DNA of 6,419 bases from JAQIBY01 sp964527535. Its GTDB lineage: Bacteria > Bacteroidota > Bacteroidia > Bacteroidales > ML635J-15. Under the pieces are notes generated by a model that searched no databases, was not told the DNA's origin, and saw nothing but the letters and a program-made list of their open reading frames with translations. Shown here one piece after another: positions 1-5,995 of this stretch. Both the position numbers and the translations under genes were made by a program. The stretch spans positions 1 through 6,419 of the forward strand of contig CAZGPW010000051.1 in the NCBI GenBank assembly GCA_964527535.1. Reading direction: 5' to 3'. Position 1 is the stretch's first letter. Each line of letters begins with the position of its first letter.

Positions 1-115
1 TTATGAATGAAATCAAAAAAATAAATCAAATAATGGGTGTCAAACTTGCAGCATGATTAACGACAACATGTTGGTAAGTTTTGATTTTTAAGCGCCTAAT
101 AAATTTTATAGCATT

Positions 116-1570
116 ATGGAAAAAATAAAACTTGATCTCAGTAACCTGGATAAGGTTTTTCCTGAAGATTTCTCAGAGGAACAAATAGCCAAAGCCAAAA
201 CATTGTTTCTGAAAACACTGGCAAAATCCAGCCACAAATTTTACAGTGGTAAAATACAAACAATCCCAAAAGCACCTGTTCCCGGTTTCAACTGGTTCAA
301 TGTATGGTACACACCAGGTGTATCGAAAATATCAACCAGCATACGTGATGATAACAACCTGTCTTTCGATTTGTCTAACCGTGGCAATATGGTGGCGGTA
401 GTCAGTGACAGTACCCGCGTGCTGGGTGATGGTGATGTAACCCCGCCCGGAGGCCTCGGTGTGATGGAAGGTAAAGCATTCCTGATGAAATACCTCGGTG
501 GCGTGGATGCAGTGGCTTTATGTGTGAACAGTTACAACGATAAAGGAGAACACGATCCCGATAAAATCATTGACTTTGTTAAAATGGTTGAGCCCAGTTT
601 TGGAGCCATCAACCTTGAAGATATATCTCAGCCAAATTGTTTTAAAGTACTCGATACGTTAAGGGAAGAATGCGATATTCCCGTATGGCACGACGATGCC
701 CAGGGTACAGCATCCGTAACCCTTGCCGGCCTTATCAATGCATTGAAAATTGCCGATAAGAAAATGGAGGATGTGAAAATTGTTTTACTTGGTGCAGGCG
801 CTTCCAATACAACAATTGCCCGTTTGCTGGTTGCTGCTGGTGGTGATCCCAAAAACATGATCCTGTTTGACTCAAAATCTTCATTGCATAAAGGCAGAGA
901 CGATATCCGTCAGAATAAAGCCTTTTACAGGAAATGGGAATTGTGTGAAACAACAAATCCCGGCGGGGTAACAGACATTGCGGAAGCCATGCAAGGGGCT
1001 GATGTGCTGATAGCGTTGTCAAAACCGGGACCTGATACGGTAAAACCGGAGTGGATTTCTGCCATGGCCGATAAATCAATTGTGTTTACATGCGCTAACC
1101 CGGTACCGGAAATTTATCCCTACGCTGCCAAAGAAGCTGGCGCTTATATCACTGCCACAGGTCGTGGTGATTTCCCCAACCAGGTGAACAATTCCCTCGG
1201 CTTTCCCGGTATCCTGAAAGGGGCTTTGATGGTGCGTGCAAGTAGCATTACCGATAACATGGCTGTGGCTGCTGCCGAATCATTGGCCAAATATGCTGAA
1301 AAACGCGGCATCAACCCGGAAGATATCATCCCGAAAATGGATGAAAGTGCCGTGTTCCCCGAAGAAGCTGCTGATGTGGCCATGCAGGCAATCAAAGATG
1401 GTGTGGCACGCGTAAAGCTTTCCCGTGAGGAAGCTTTCAACATCGCCAAAAAGGACATTGATTATGCTCGCGGACTCACACATCACCTGATGGATGAAAA
1501 TTATATTGATGCTGTCCCCCAGGAACTGCTTGATGATGCATTGAAAGCGGCCGTGGATGAAGTTAAATGA
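116..1570 (+). CDS. Malic enzyme (malate dehydrogenase, oxaloacetate-decarboxylating), single-domain form
   Basis: The 484-residue protein should convert malate to pyruvate and CO2 with reduction of NAD(P), in the cytoplasm. The N-terminal malic domain has YTPG (Tyr65), VMEGKA (Lys120, the expected catalytic lysine), NLEDI (Glu168-Asp169) and HDDAQGTA (Asp193-Asp194), which give the usual metal-binding acids. A Rossmann domain follows with GAGAS (226-230), then ANPVPE (327-332), TGRGDFPNQVNN (348-359) and FPGILKGA. It is longer than a ~400-residue short bacterial malic enzyme and lacks the phosphotransacetylase-like domain of MaeB. Asp252 at the end of the second Rossmann strand would suit NAD, but the cofactor is not settled. 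The usual SDGTAVLGLG stretch reads SDSTRVLGDG here. The chosen ATG gives a full N-terminus. No Shine-Dalgarno is visible; a weak TAAGTTTTG at 75-83 could be a -7 element. The TGA stop lies inside a repeat relic (1564-1641). Family assignment is very secure. Confidence 0.96.
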   Translation: MEKIKLDLSNLDKVFPEDFSEEQIAKAKTLFLKTLAKSSHKFYSGKIQTIPKAPVPGFNWFNVWYTPGVSKISTSIRDDNNLSFDLSNRGNMVAVVSDSTRVLGDGDVTPPGGLGVMEGKAFLMKYLGGVDAVALCVNSYNDKGEHDPDKIIDFVKMVEPSFGAINLEDISQPNCFKVLDTLREECDIPVWHDDAQGTASVTLAGLINALKIADKKMEDVKIVLLGAGASNTTIARLLVAAGGDPKNMILFDSKSSLHKGRDDIRQNKAFYRKWELCETTNPGGVTDIAEAMQGADVLIALSKPGPDTVKPEWISAMADKSIVFTCANPVPEIYPYAAKEAGAYITATGRGDFPNQVNNSLGFPGILKGALMVRASSITDNMAVAAAESLAKYAEKRGINPEDIIPKMDESAVFPEEAADVAMQAIKDGVARVKLSREEAFNIAKKDIDYARGLTHHLMDENYIDAVPQELLDDALKAAVDEVK

Positions 1571-1597
1571 TTTGTTTGCCCATCACCTGCCCGGTAG
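1566..1597 (+). pseudogene. Relic 3' end of a second GxxExxY gene
   Basis: Just after the malic enzyme coding region, 1564-1582 matches 2179-2197, the 3' end of the intact GxxExxY gene, base for base over 19 nt. Codons from 1566 read NDLFA, the same as residues 129-133 of the intact protein. A one-base deletion then shifts the frame, and in the shifted frame PAR-stop is still present (CCT GCC CGG TAG, 1586-1597). Nothing of the rest of that gene remains upstream; malic enzyme codons take its place. It is best read as the scar of an earlier copy of the downstream module, left by deletion or recombination. The short length makes the coding origin an inference, but the continuous match on into the 44-nt repeat makes it strong. 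Confidence 0.7.
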
Positions 1598-1641
1598 CTA
1601 TGTGAAAATCTATGTGTCCTATCTGCCTATGTGGTTCAAAA
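1598..1641 (+). repeat. CTATGTG repeat, copy A (direct copy of 2216-2259)
   Basis: This 44-nt stretch is identical to 2216-2259. It contains three CTATGTG heptamers starting at 1598, 1610 and 1627 and ends in GGTTCAAAA. With the gene-derived bases before it (from 1564), the two copies stay alignable over about 78 nt with only small indels around the old stop codon. It is also the left arm of a large hairpin with 1662-1692. Confidence 0.95.
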
Positions 1642-1661
1642 AAATAATAAAGCGCTAATTC

Positions 1662-1692
1662 TGAACCACATAGAACACATAGGTTCACATAG
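1662..1692 (-). repeat. CACATAG repeat, inverted copy upstream of the GxxExxY gene
   Basis: This stretch starts TGAACCACATAG and holds three CACATAG heptamers at 1667, 1676 and 1686. It is the imperfect reverse complement of both 1598-1638 and 2216-2256; those copies carry extra bases between heptamers. It lies on the 5' side of the GxxExxY gene, with 2216-2256 on the 3' side, so the gene sits between inverted terminal repeats. No obvious target-site duplication flanks 1662 and 2256. Confidence 0.85.
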
Positions 1693-1740
1693 AAATTAAA
1701 AAGGAACTTATCAAAATTACGTACTCAGTAGTTGTTTATT

Positions 1741-1748
1741 TATATTTG
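1741..1748 (+). promoter_or_regulatory. Candidate Bacteroidota -7 promoter element for the GxxExxY gene
   Basis: TATATTTG is an exact match to the Bacteroidota -7 consensus TAnnTTTG, 48 nt before the ATG at 1797. The -33 TTG is not clear at the expected spacing; the nearest candidate is TTA at 1717-1719, 21 nt upstream. The element lies between the inverted repeats, so the gene would carry its own promoter if it moved. Confidence 0.4.
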
Positions 1749-1796
1749 TGTTTAAATAAATGCAAAATATCAGTAACATATAAGCATTTCTGAACC

Positions 1797-2213
1797 ATGA
1801 AGATAACACAAAAATACGTTGATGAACTTACCTACAAAGTAATTGGATGTGCTATTGAGGTACACAAACACCTTGGGCCTGGTTTACTGGAAAGTGTATA
1901 TGAAAAGTGTTTTGTAAAAGAATTAAAATTGCAAGGCTTGTCTTGTACGAGCCAGGTTTTTGTTCCCGTTAATTATAAGGGGATGGAATTAAACGCAGAA
2001 TTGAGATTGGATGTGCTGGTAGAAGATATTCTCTGCGTTGAATTAAAGGCACAGGAAGGCTTGTTACCAATACATGATGCCGTTTTGCTATCATACATGC
2101 AAATGTTAGATAAGCCCAAAGGCGTTTTAATCAATTTTCATTGCGTTAATATTTTTAAGGAAGGTCAAAAAACGCTGGTAAATGATTTGTTTGCCCAACT
2201 ACCTGCCCGATAA
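1797..2213 (+). CDS. GxxExxY family protein (PD-(D/E)XK nuclease-like fold)
   Basis: This small 138-residue protein has full family length. The defining motif is GLLESVY (Gly29, Glu32, Tyr35), preceded by the typical segment IGCAIEVHKHLGPG. A nuclease-like acidic set follows: Asp72 in LRLDVLVED and Glu82-x-Lys84 in VELKA. The C-terminal part is LLSYMQMLDKPKGVLINF (97-114). These residues match the PDDEXK_3 group, so a nuclease or nucleic-acid-processing role is possible, but I know of no established function and do not assign one. The reading frame is intact and all the acidic motif residues are present. The ATG gives the usual MKITQKYVDELTYKVIGCAIEVHK start; no Shine-Dalgarno is visible. The gene lies between inverted CACATAG/CTATGTG repeats, and its last codons belong to the part duplicated after the malic enzyme gene. 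Confidence 0.9.
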   Translation: MKITQKYVDELTYKVIGCAIEVHKHLGPGLLESVYEKCFVKELKLQGLSCTSQVFVPVNYKGMELNAELRLDVLVEDILCVELKAQEGLLPIHDAVLLSYMQMLDKPKGVLINFHCVNIFKEGQKTLVNDLFAQLPAR

Positions 2214-2215
2214 TG

Positions 2216-2259
2216 CTATGTGAAAATCTATGTGTCCTATCTGCCTATGTGGTTCAAAA
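2216..2259 (+). repeat. CTATGTG repeat, copy B, directly downstream of the GxxExxY gene
   Basis: This stretch is identical over 44 nt to 1598-1641 and begins two bases after the GxxExxY stop codon. Its last heptamer unit, 2245-2256, is the exact reverse complement of 1662-1673. Unlike copy A it is not followed by an inverted partner, so it cannot form the same local hairpin. It lies in the 114-nt gap between the convergent GxxExxY and aminotransferase genes; I see no strong intrinsic terminator in the rest of that gap. Confidence 0.95.
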
Positions 2260-2327
2260 TCAATTTATAACACGAGAATATTGAATTATATAGAGCACAG
2301 ATCGGAATTAGGGAATTAAGTGGTTAT

Positions 2328-3455
2328 TTATTTAAAAAACGCCAGAATGGTTTTGGTAATGTAACCCAATTGCTCTTCAGTCAATTCAGTGTGCATTGGC
2401 AACGACAACACTTCATCTTTTAACATCGTAGATACCGGGAAAAATGCTGCGTCATGTTCATACGCTTCAAAAGCTTTCTGGGCATGCAGCGGTACAGGGT
2501 AATAGATGGCGCATGGAATGCCATTGTCAAGCAAATGTTTTTTTAAGCTATCGCGTTTGCCGTTGGTGATGCGTATGGTGTATTGATGAAAGCAATGCGT
2601 TGACCATGCTGCACGTTTTGGTGTCATGATGTGGGGACAGGATGAAAGTGCTGTGTCATAATGATCAGCAGCTCGTTGCCTGGCTTGGTTGTAATTATCC
2701 AGCCGTGGTAATTTGGCATTCAACACAGCAGCCTGTATGGTATCAAGCCGGCTGTTCACGCCAATTCTGTCATGATAATATTTTTTGCTAGACCCATGAT
2801 TGACAATGCTCCGGATTTTTTCACCAAGCGCATCATCGTTGGTAAACAAAGCACCACCATCACCATAACAACCCAGGTTTTTGGACGGGAAGAACGATGT
2901 GCAGCCAATGTGGCCTATGGTGCCGGCTTTTGCCTTTTCTCCGGATTTGAAAGTGTAATCGCTGCCAATAGCCTGGGCCGTATCTTCAATGATATACAGG
3001 TTGTAACGCTCTGCCATTTTCAACAATGGTTCCATATCCGCGGTTTGACCAAAAAGATGCACAGGCACAATGGCTTTGGTTTTTGGTGTGATCATTTGTT
3101 GTACCTGGTCAATGTCAATCAAAAAGGTTTCAGGATCAACATCCACAAGCACAGGAGTAAGCTTGAGCAACGCAATGACCTCGACGGTTGAAATAAAGGT
3201 AAAATCCGTTGTGATGACTTCATCTCCCGGTTGTAAATCCAGTGCCATCATCGCAATTTGCAGGGCATCGGTGCCATTACCACAGGATACAGCGTGTTTT
3301 GCGTGCATGTATTTTGCGAGCTTTGACTCAAAAGTTTTTACCTGCGGGCCTTTTATAAAGGCTGTGTTTTCAATGACATCTGCAATGCCTGCATCTATTT
3401 GGCTCTGTATGTTTTTGTATTGATTATAAAGATCAACCATTTGAATTTTTTCCAT
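2328..3455 (-). CDS. DegT/DnrJ/EryC1/StrS sugar aminotransferase, WbpE-like
   Basis: This 375-residue PLP-dependent enzyme would transaminate a 3- or 4-keto nucleotide sugar in the cytoplasm. Visible features are NGTDAL (60-65), DEVITTDFTFISTVE (78-92), VDVDPETF (104-111), IIEDTAQAIGS (155-165; Asp158 expected to bind the PLP ring nitrogen), SFFPSKNLGCYGDGGA (187-202; Lys192 the Schiff-base lysine) and GVNSRLDTIQAA (232-243), then YYPVPLHAQ (318-326) and LSLPMH (350-355). The long active-site stretch and the GVNSRLDT segment resemble WbpE, which aminates UDP-2-acetamido-3-keto-glucuronate on the way to 2,3-diacetamido uronic acids. The exact sugar remains an inference because no other pathway gene is in the window. 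The start gives MEKIQMVDLYNQY, as in the family; Met6 would be too short. A weak TATTTTCG at 3475-3482 on this strand may be its -7 element. The gene is intact and transcribed divergently from the T9SS cargo gene. Confidence 0.93.
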   Translation of the reverse strand: MEKIQMVDLYNQYKNIQSQIDAGIADVIENTAFIKGPQVKTFESKLAKYMHAKHAVSCGNGTDALQIAMMALDLQPGDEVITTDFTFISTVEVIALLKLTPVLVDVDPETFLIDIDQVQQMITPKTKAIVPVHLFGQTADMEPLLKMAERYNLYIIEDTAQAIGSDYTFKSGEKAKAGTIGHIGCTSFFPSKNLGCYGDGGALFTNDDALGEKIRSIVNHGSSKKYYHDRIGVNSRLDTIQAAVLNAKLPRLDNYNQARQRAADHYDTALSSCPHIMTPKRAAWSTHCFHQYTIRITNGKRDSLKKHLLDNGIPCAIYYPVPLHAQKAFEAYEHDAAFFPVSTMLKDEVLSLPMHTELTEEQLGYITKTILAFFK

Positions 3456-3580
3456 CGTCCGTCTAATTTTTTCACGAAAATAGCAAGTTTTGGTGTGAAT
3501 TCATAAATGATAATGATTTAATGTTTAGTTTAAGAATGGTCTATTTTGATTTTTTTATCCGTTAGTGTAAGTTTTTTTGT

Positions 3581-3588
3581 TATATTTC
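3581..3588 (+). promoter_or_regulatory. Candidate -7 promoter element for the T9SS cargo gene
   Basis: TATATTTC differs from the Bacteroidota -7 consensus TAnnTTTG at one position and lies 25 nt before the ATG at 3614. No convincing -33 TTG is at the expected distance. The whole 158-nt divergent spacer (3456-3613) is very AT-rich and must hold the promoters for both flanking genes. Confidence 0.3.
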
Positions 3589-3613
3589 GTCGAAAATATA
3601 TAAACTCCTTATT

Positions 3614-5104
3614 ATGAACTTTTTCATTTATCAGATAAAATTTTTATCAATGGTATTGATAGCTTCTATGGGATTTTTCTCTTTAACTATATATGCTCAA
3701 TCGGAGGATTTTGTTTTTGAAACCTACACCGAAATGCCTGAGGCATGGAAAATAGAAAAAACCCCTGATAACCACTTAATCATGATGAATAATAATCAGG
3801 TCATGAAGACGGATATGGAAGGGAACATGATATGGATAATGGAATTATCTGATTTTTTTGATGGCTCCCTGACAGACATGTTGATATCTGCTGACAGCAA
3901 TATTGTATGCGCGGCAAATTTCAATTTTACACAGGGTTATTTTGGGGAGGGAAATTACCCGGGAATCGTACGGTTTGATGCGGATGCTGAGAATTTGTGG
4001 TTTTACAGCCCGTTTGCCAACAGCCAGGATAGCAGCGATGTTCTTAAATCAGCCACAGTCAATGGAATTACCCAAAAAGAAAATGGAAATTTTGTGCTGA
4101 CAGGTGGTATTACTGATTATGGAGATAAAGCACGATTGCTTCTTTTCGAAATGAATCCAGATGGAGACACCTTATGGACTTTTTACGATCCCGTATATAA
4201 TAGTAATTTGCTTAATTATCATGGAGAAAAAGTGATACAGGCTGAGGATAGCAATATTTACGTTACGGGCACGGCGTTTTATAATGGTCCAAGTGTGGAT
4301 AATCCATCCAATGCACTAATAGCCGGATTTGATGGCCAGGGTGATACAATATTTGCAAAATTATGCCCTGAAAATAACATAACAAGTGCTCATGAGCGTG
4401 GCAGGGATATAATCAGTTTTGACAATGCTATATTGAGCTTGTCAATCGAGGCGAGTATTAATTCTAATCAACATTATGTTTATTACAGAAAGTGGGCATA
4501 CGACGGAACACTTAACACAACGCATGTGCTAGGTCAGGGTATGGAAAACTGGGAATTTAACTACTTGGCTACATGGTACATTTCTGAATTGACCGATGGT
4601 GGGTTTATCAATACTGCCATGTTATACAATGAACCACCTTATGATGATATGAGCCTCATTGCCCGTTTTGATGCGAATCTGAATATGTCCTGGTTGCGGT
4701 TGGTTGGTGATTCTGCTGTTGCCGGTAGTGGACTTCTGCTAATGGATGCTGTTGAACTGGATGATGGCCGCCTGGCATTTACCGGTGAAACGCCTGACCA
4801 TAACGCATTATTGCTGATCACATCTCCCACAGGGGAAGGGGATTACCCAAATGAGCTCATTATGGATAAAGCAACACCCCGGTTTGAAAATGTTAACCTG
4901 TATCCAAACCCGGTAAGAGACCATTTACACATTAATACCGGCACACATAATCCGATTAGGTTTAGATTGTACGATATTTATGGAAAACCTGTTAAAACTT
5001 TTAATATAACTCGTAGTGCCGTGCATGATGTTTCAGACCTAAGCGGTGGCATATATATATTGAAATCCAATGCGTTTTTGCCGGTAAAAATTGTAGTACA
5101 GTAG
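3614..5104 (+). CDS. Secreted beta-propeller-like protein with T9SS type A sorting domain
   Basis: The 496-residue protein has a signal peptide (Lys9 then a hydrophobic run 10-27, likely cut near YAQ, 27-29). Starting at Met13 would lose the charged n-region, so the first ATG is preferred; no Shine-Dalgarno is visible. The body carries about seven spaced units of a [F/M]DxxGxxxW type: TDMEGNMIW (66-74), FDADAENLW (121-129), MNPDGDTLW (180-188), FDGQGDTIF (239-247), AYDGTLNTT (295-303), FDANLNMSW (352-360) and a weak one near 403-411. Spacing is 48-61 residues, fitting a seven-bladed beta-propeller. The C-terminus is a T9SS type A domain: LYPNPVRDHLHI (429-440), RLYDIYGKPV (451-460), VSDLSGGIYILKS (473-485), PVKIVV. 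It should cross the inner membrane by Sec and the outer membrane by T9SS. No catalytic motif is recognised, so binding or structural function is unknown. Confidence 0.9.
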   Translation: MNFFIYQIKFLSMVLIASMGFFSLTIYAQSEDFVFETYTEMPEAWKIEKTPDNHLIMMNNNQVMKTDMEGNMIWIMELSDFFDGSLTDMLISADSNIVCAANFNFTQGYFGEGNYPGIVRFDADAENLWFYSPFANSQDSSDVLKSATVNGITQKENGNFVLTGGITDYGDKARLLLFEMNPDGDTLWTFYDPVYNSNLLNYHGEKVIQAEDSNIYVTGTAFYNGPSVDNPSNALIAGFDGQGDTIFAKLCPENNITSAHERGRDIISFDNAILSLSIEASINSNQHYVYYRKWAYDGTLNTTHVLGQGMENWEFNYLATWYISELTDGGFINTAMLYNEPPYDDMSLIARFDANLNMSWLRLVGDSAVAGSGLLLMDAVELDDGRLAFTGETPDHNALLLITSPTGEGDYPNELIMDKATPRFENVNLYPNPVRDHLHINTGTHNPIRFRLYDIYGKPVKTFNITRSAVHDVSDLSGGIYILKSNAFLPVKIVVQ

Positions 5105-5111
5105 GAGAGAG

Positions 5112-5138
5112 GGTATCTGATCAGTAGTTGCAGATGCC
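5112..5138 (+). terminator. Possible terminator hairpin after the T9SS cargo gene
   Basis: GGTATCTG (5112-5119) pairs with CAGATGCC (5131-5138) over 8 bp including one T-G wobble, with an 11-nt loop. It starts 8 nt after the stop codon. There is no T-tract behind it, so intrinsic termination is doubtful. Confidence 0.3.
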
Positions 5139-5177
5139 GGGCTATGTGCCGTATAATATTTAGTGTGAACGTAACTT

Positions 5178-5190
5178 CCTGTTTTGTGCA
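5178..5190 (+). repeat. 13-nt inverted repeat, left copy
   Basis: CCTGTTTTGTGCA is the exact reverse complement of 6222-6234. A perfect 13-nt inverted match is not expected by chance in 1.3 kb (roughly one in a hundred by a simple base-count estimate). Together the copies bound 1057 bp, holding most of the palindromes. Confidence 0.7.
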
Positions 5191-5274
5191 TTGGGTCACC
5201 CAAAAATAAATTTAATGTAGGTAATCTATTACGATTAAATTGCTTTTTATGTTCTTTTGTGCCGTCAAAAGAAC
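5191..5274. repeat. Three consecutive hairpins
   Basis: TTGGG/CCCAA (5191-5195 with 5199-5203) has a 3-nt loop. AATTTAAT (5209-5216) pairs with ATTAAATT (5234-5241) around an inner GTAAT/ATTAC stem (5221-5225 with 5228-5232). GTTCTTTTG (5251-5259) pairs perfectly with CAAAAGAAC (5266-5274) around a 6-nt loop, and flanking TTTT/AAAA can add four pairs past two mismatches. The last is the most terminator-like. It lies 150 nt past the T9SS gene. Confidence 0.6.
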
Positions 5275-5463
5275 CAAAACCTCGTGCCGGAAATGATTTT
5301 GTGACCCGCAAGCTGCTTGAAATCTATCCTGCATCATTCACAAAAAATAAATGATGTTTATGATTGGCTTTCATTCTTTACTCTAATTATTTATTGAAGT
5401 AAAAAAAGAGATTATCATTTTTGATGGTGTGTAAGCTTTCCATTTATTTTTTGCAAGGCAGTA

Positions 5464-5547
5464 AATTTAGCTCACCTGCTGCGTTGCGAAAACCTCGAAG
5501 TAGAATACTACATCTTCAGTTTCCGCGCCTTACATCTGAACTAAATT
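5464..5547. repeat. 84-bp imperfect palindrome
   Basis: Outer arms are AATTTAG (5464-5470) and CTAAATT (5541-5547). Inner paired blocks are TCA/TGA, GCG (5486-5488) with CGC (5524-5526), AAAC (5490-5493) with GTTT (5519-5522), GAA (5497-5499) with TTC (5515-5517), and a central GTAG-AATA-CTAC hairpin (5500-5511). The mismatches look compensated only in part. It resembles a small mobile or REP-like palindrome more than a terminator. Confidence 0.55.
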
Positions 5548-5549
5548 AA

Positions 5550-5568
5550 CTCCTGAATGAAGCAGGAG
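5550..5568. repeat. Short perfect hairpin
   Basis: CTCCTG (5550-5555) pairs with CAGGAG (5563-5568) around a 7-nt loop. It sits between the 84-bp palindrome and the next hairpin. Confidence 0.5.
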
Positions 5569-5569
5569 C

Positions 5570-5599
5570 AATCCCGAGATCCTGGCGGCCGGGATTTTT
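5570..5599 (+). terminator. Intrinsic-terminator-like hairpin with T-tract
   Basis: AATCCCG (5570-5576) pairs with CGGGATT (5590-5596) over 7 bp. The 13-nt loop can form an extra CC/GG pair, and five T residues run from 5595 to 5599. It is the best-looking rho-independent terminator in the window by form. It lies 466 nt from the nearest upstream gene, so it would need a long transcript or an unseen small RNA to act on. Confidence 0.4.
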
Positions 5600-5824
5600 A
5601 CGATTTCTTCACAGTGCGGGTGCATCTCGGCTTCGCTCGATACATCGCCCACAAAATCATTCATGGCACGAGACACATATCCGCATGGCTTATGGGGAAA
5701 TTTCAGCAATAGATTTTCATAATGGCTTTGTAGGCATTCGCTTTTTAGTTGGTGCCTAATGAATAATTTGAATTGATGATGCAGCCATGGGGTGCGAGTT
5801 CACCGCATTTCGGCAGGCTCAATA

Positions 5825-5962
5825 CACCGCATTATCCATTTTTTCGTGGTGGGTCAAAGCATTTCCAGCGCCGGGAAATAGCGGGAATCCCGGCTGAACA
5901 GATCTCGGGATTCCGGAAGGAAATGCTTTGGGGAACCCACAGAAAAAATGGATTTGGCGGTG
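5825..5962. repeat. 138-bp nested palindrome, possible MITE-like element
   Basis: Outer CACCGC (5825-5830) pairs with GCGGTG (5957-5962). Next, ATCCATTTTTTC (5834-5845) pairs with GAAAAAATGGAT (5942-5953). Then GTGG-GT (5849-5854) faces AACCCAC (5934-5940) with small bulges, and CAAAGCATTTCC (5855-5866) pairs with GGAAATGCTTTG (5919-5930). At the centre GGAATCCCG (5884-5892) pairs with CGGGATTCC (5906-5914) around a 13-nt loop. Most of the length is therefore paired, with only small bulges in the main arms. Frames of 84 and 99 codons that cross it are not believable genes. Confidence 0.8.
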
Positions 5963-5995
5963 ATCCCGTCATTCGTCGGGACAGGTCTTTCTTTG

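Larger units (their letters stand above)
1598..1692. terminator. Large three-part hairpin after the malic enzyme gene
   Basis: Three perfect stems stack: 1627-1638 with 1662-1673 (12 bp), 1610-1617 with 1675-1682 (8 bp), and 1598-1606 with 1684-1692 (9 bp). The loop is 23 nt and A-rich. Its position 28 nt after the malic enzyme stop suggests it could end that transcript and insulate the GxxExxY gene. There is no clean U-tract after the right arm, only AAATTAAAAA, so intrinsic termination on the + strand is unproven. The pairing is seen in the sequence; the role is inferred. Confidence 0.4.
1662..2256 (+). mobile_element. Putative GxxExxY module bounded by inverted CACATAG repeats
   Basis: The 595-bp unit starts TGAACCACATAG and ends CTATGTGGTTCA. 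It contains a candidate promoter and one intact small gene. A relic of the 3' end of a related unit sits directly upstream (1564-1641), which means the unit has been present here at least twice or has recombined. There is no transposase in the window, so if it moves it would need help in trans, or the GxxExxY protein itself. The boundaries follow the repeat and are not confirmed by a target duplication or an empty site. Confidence 0.45.

Noticed and set aside
735..1486. Several - strand frames inside the malic enzyme
   Set aside because: They are shadows of a strongly conserved + strand gene.
1662..2256. Classical insertion sequence
   Set aside because: The only protein lacks any DDE, Y1 or HUH transposase motif, and no target-site duplication is visible; it is kept only as a putative module.
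1598..2259. CRISPR array from repeated CTATGTG units
   Set aside because: Heptamers are 9-17 nt apart in three clusters, with one cluster inverted and no spacer-repeat periodicity.
2772..3423. + strand frames inside the aminotransferase
   Set aside because: They are shadows; the - strand frame carries all the family motifs.
5039..5311. 90- and 73-codon - strand frames overlapping the T9SS gene end
   Set aside because: They overlap the sorting-domain codons antisense and cross the 5191-5274 hairpins. No motif supports a gene.
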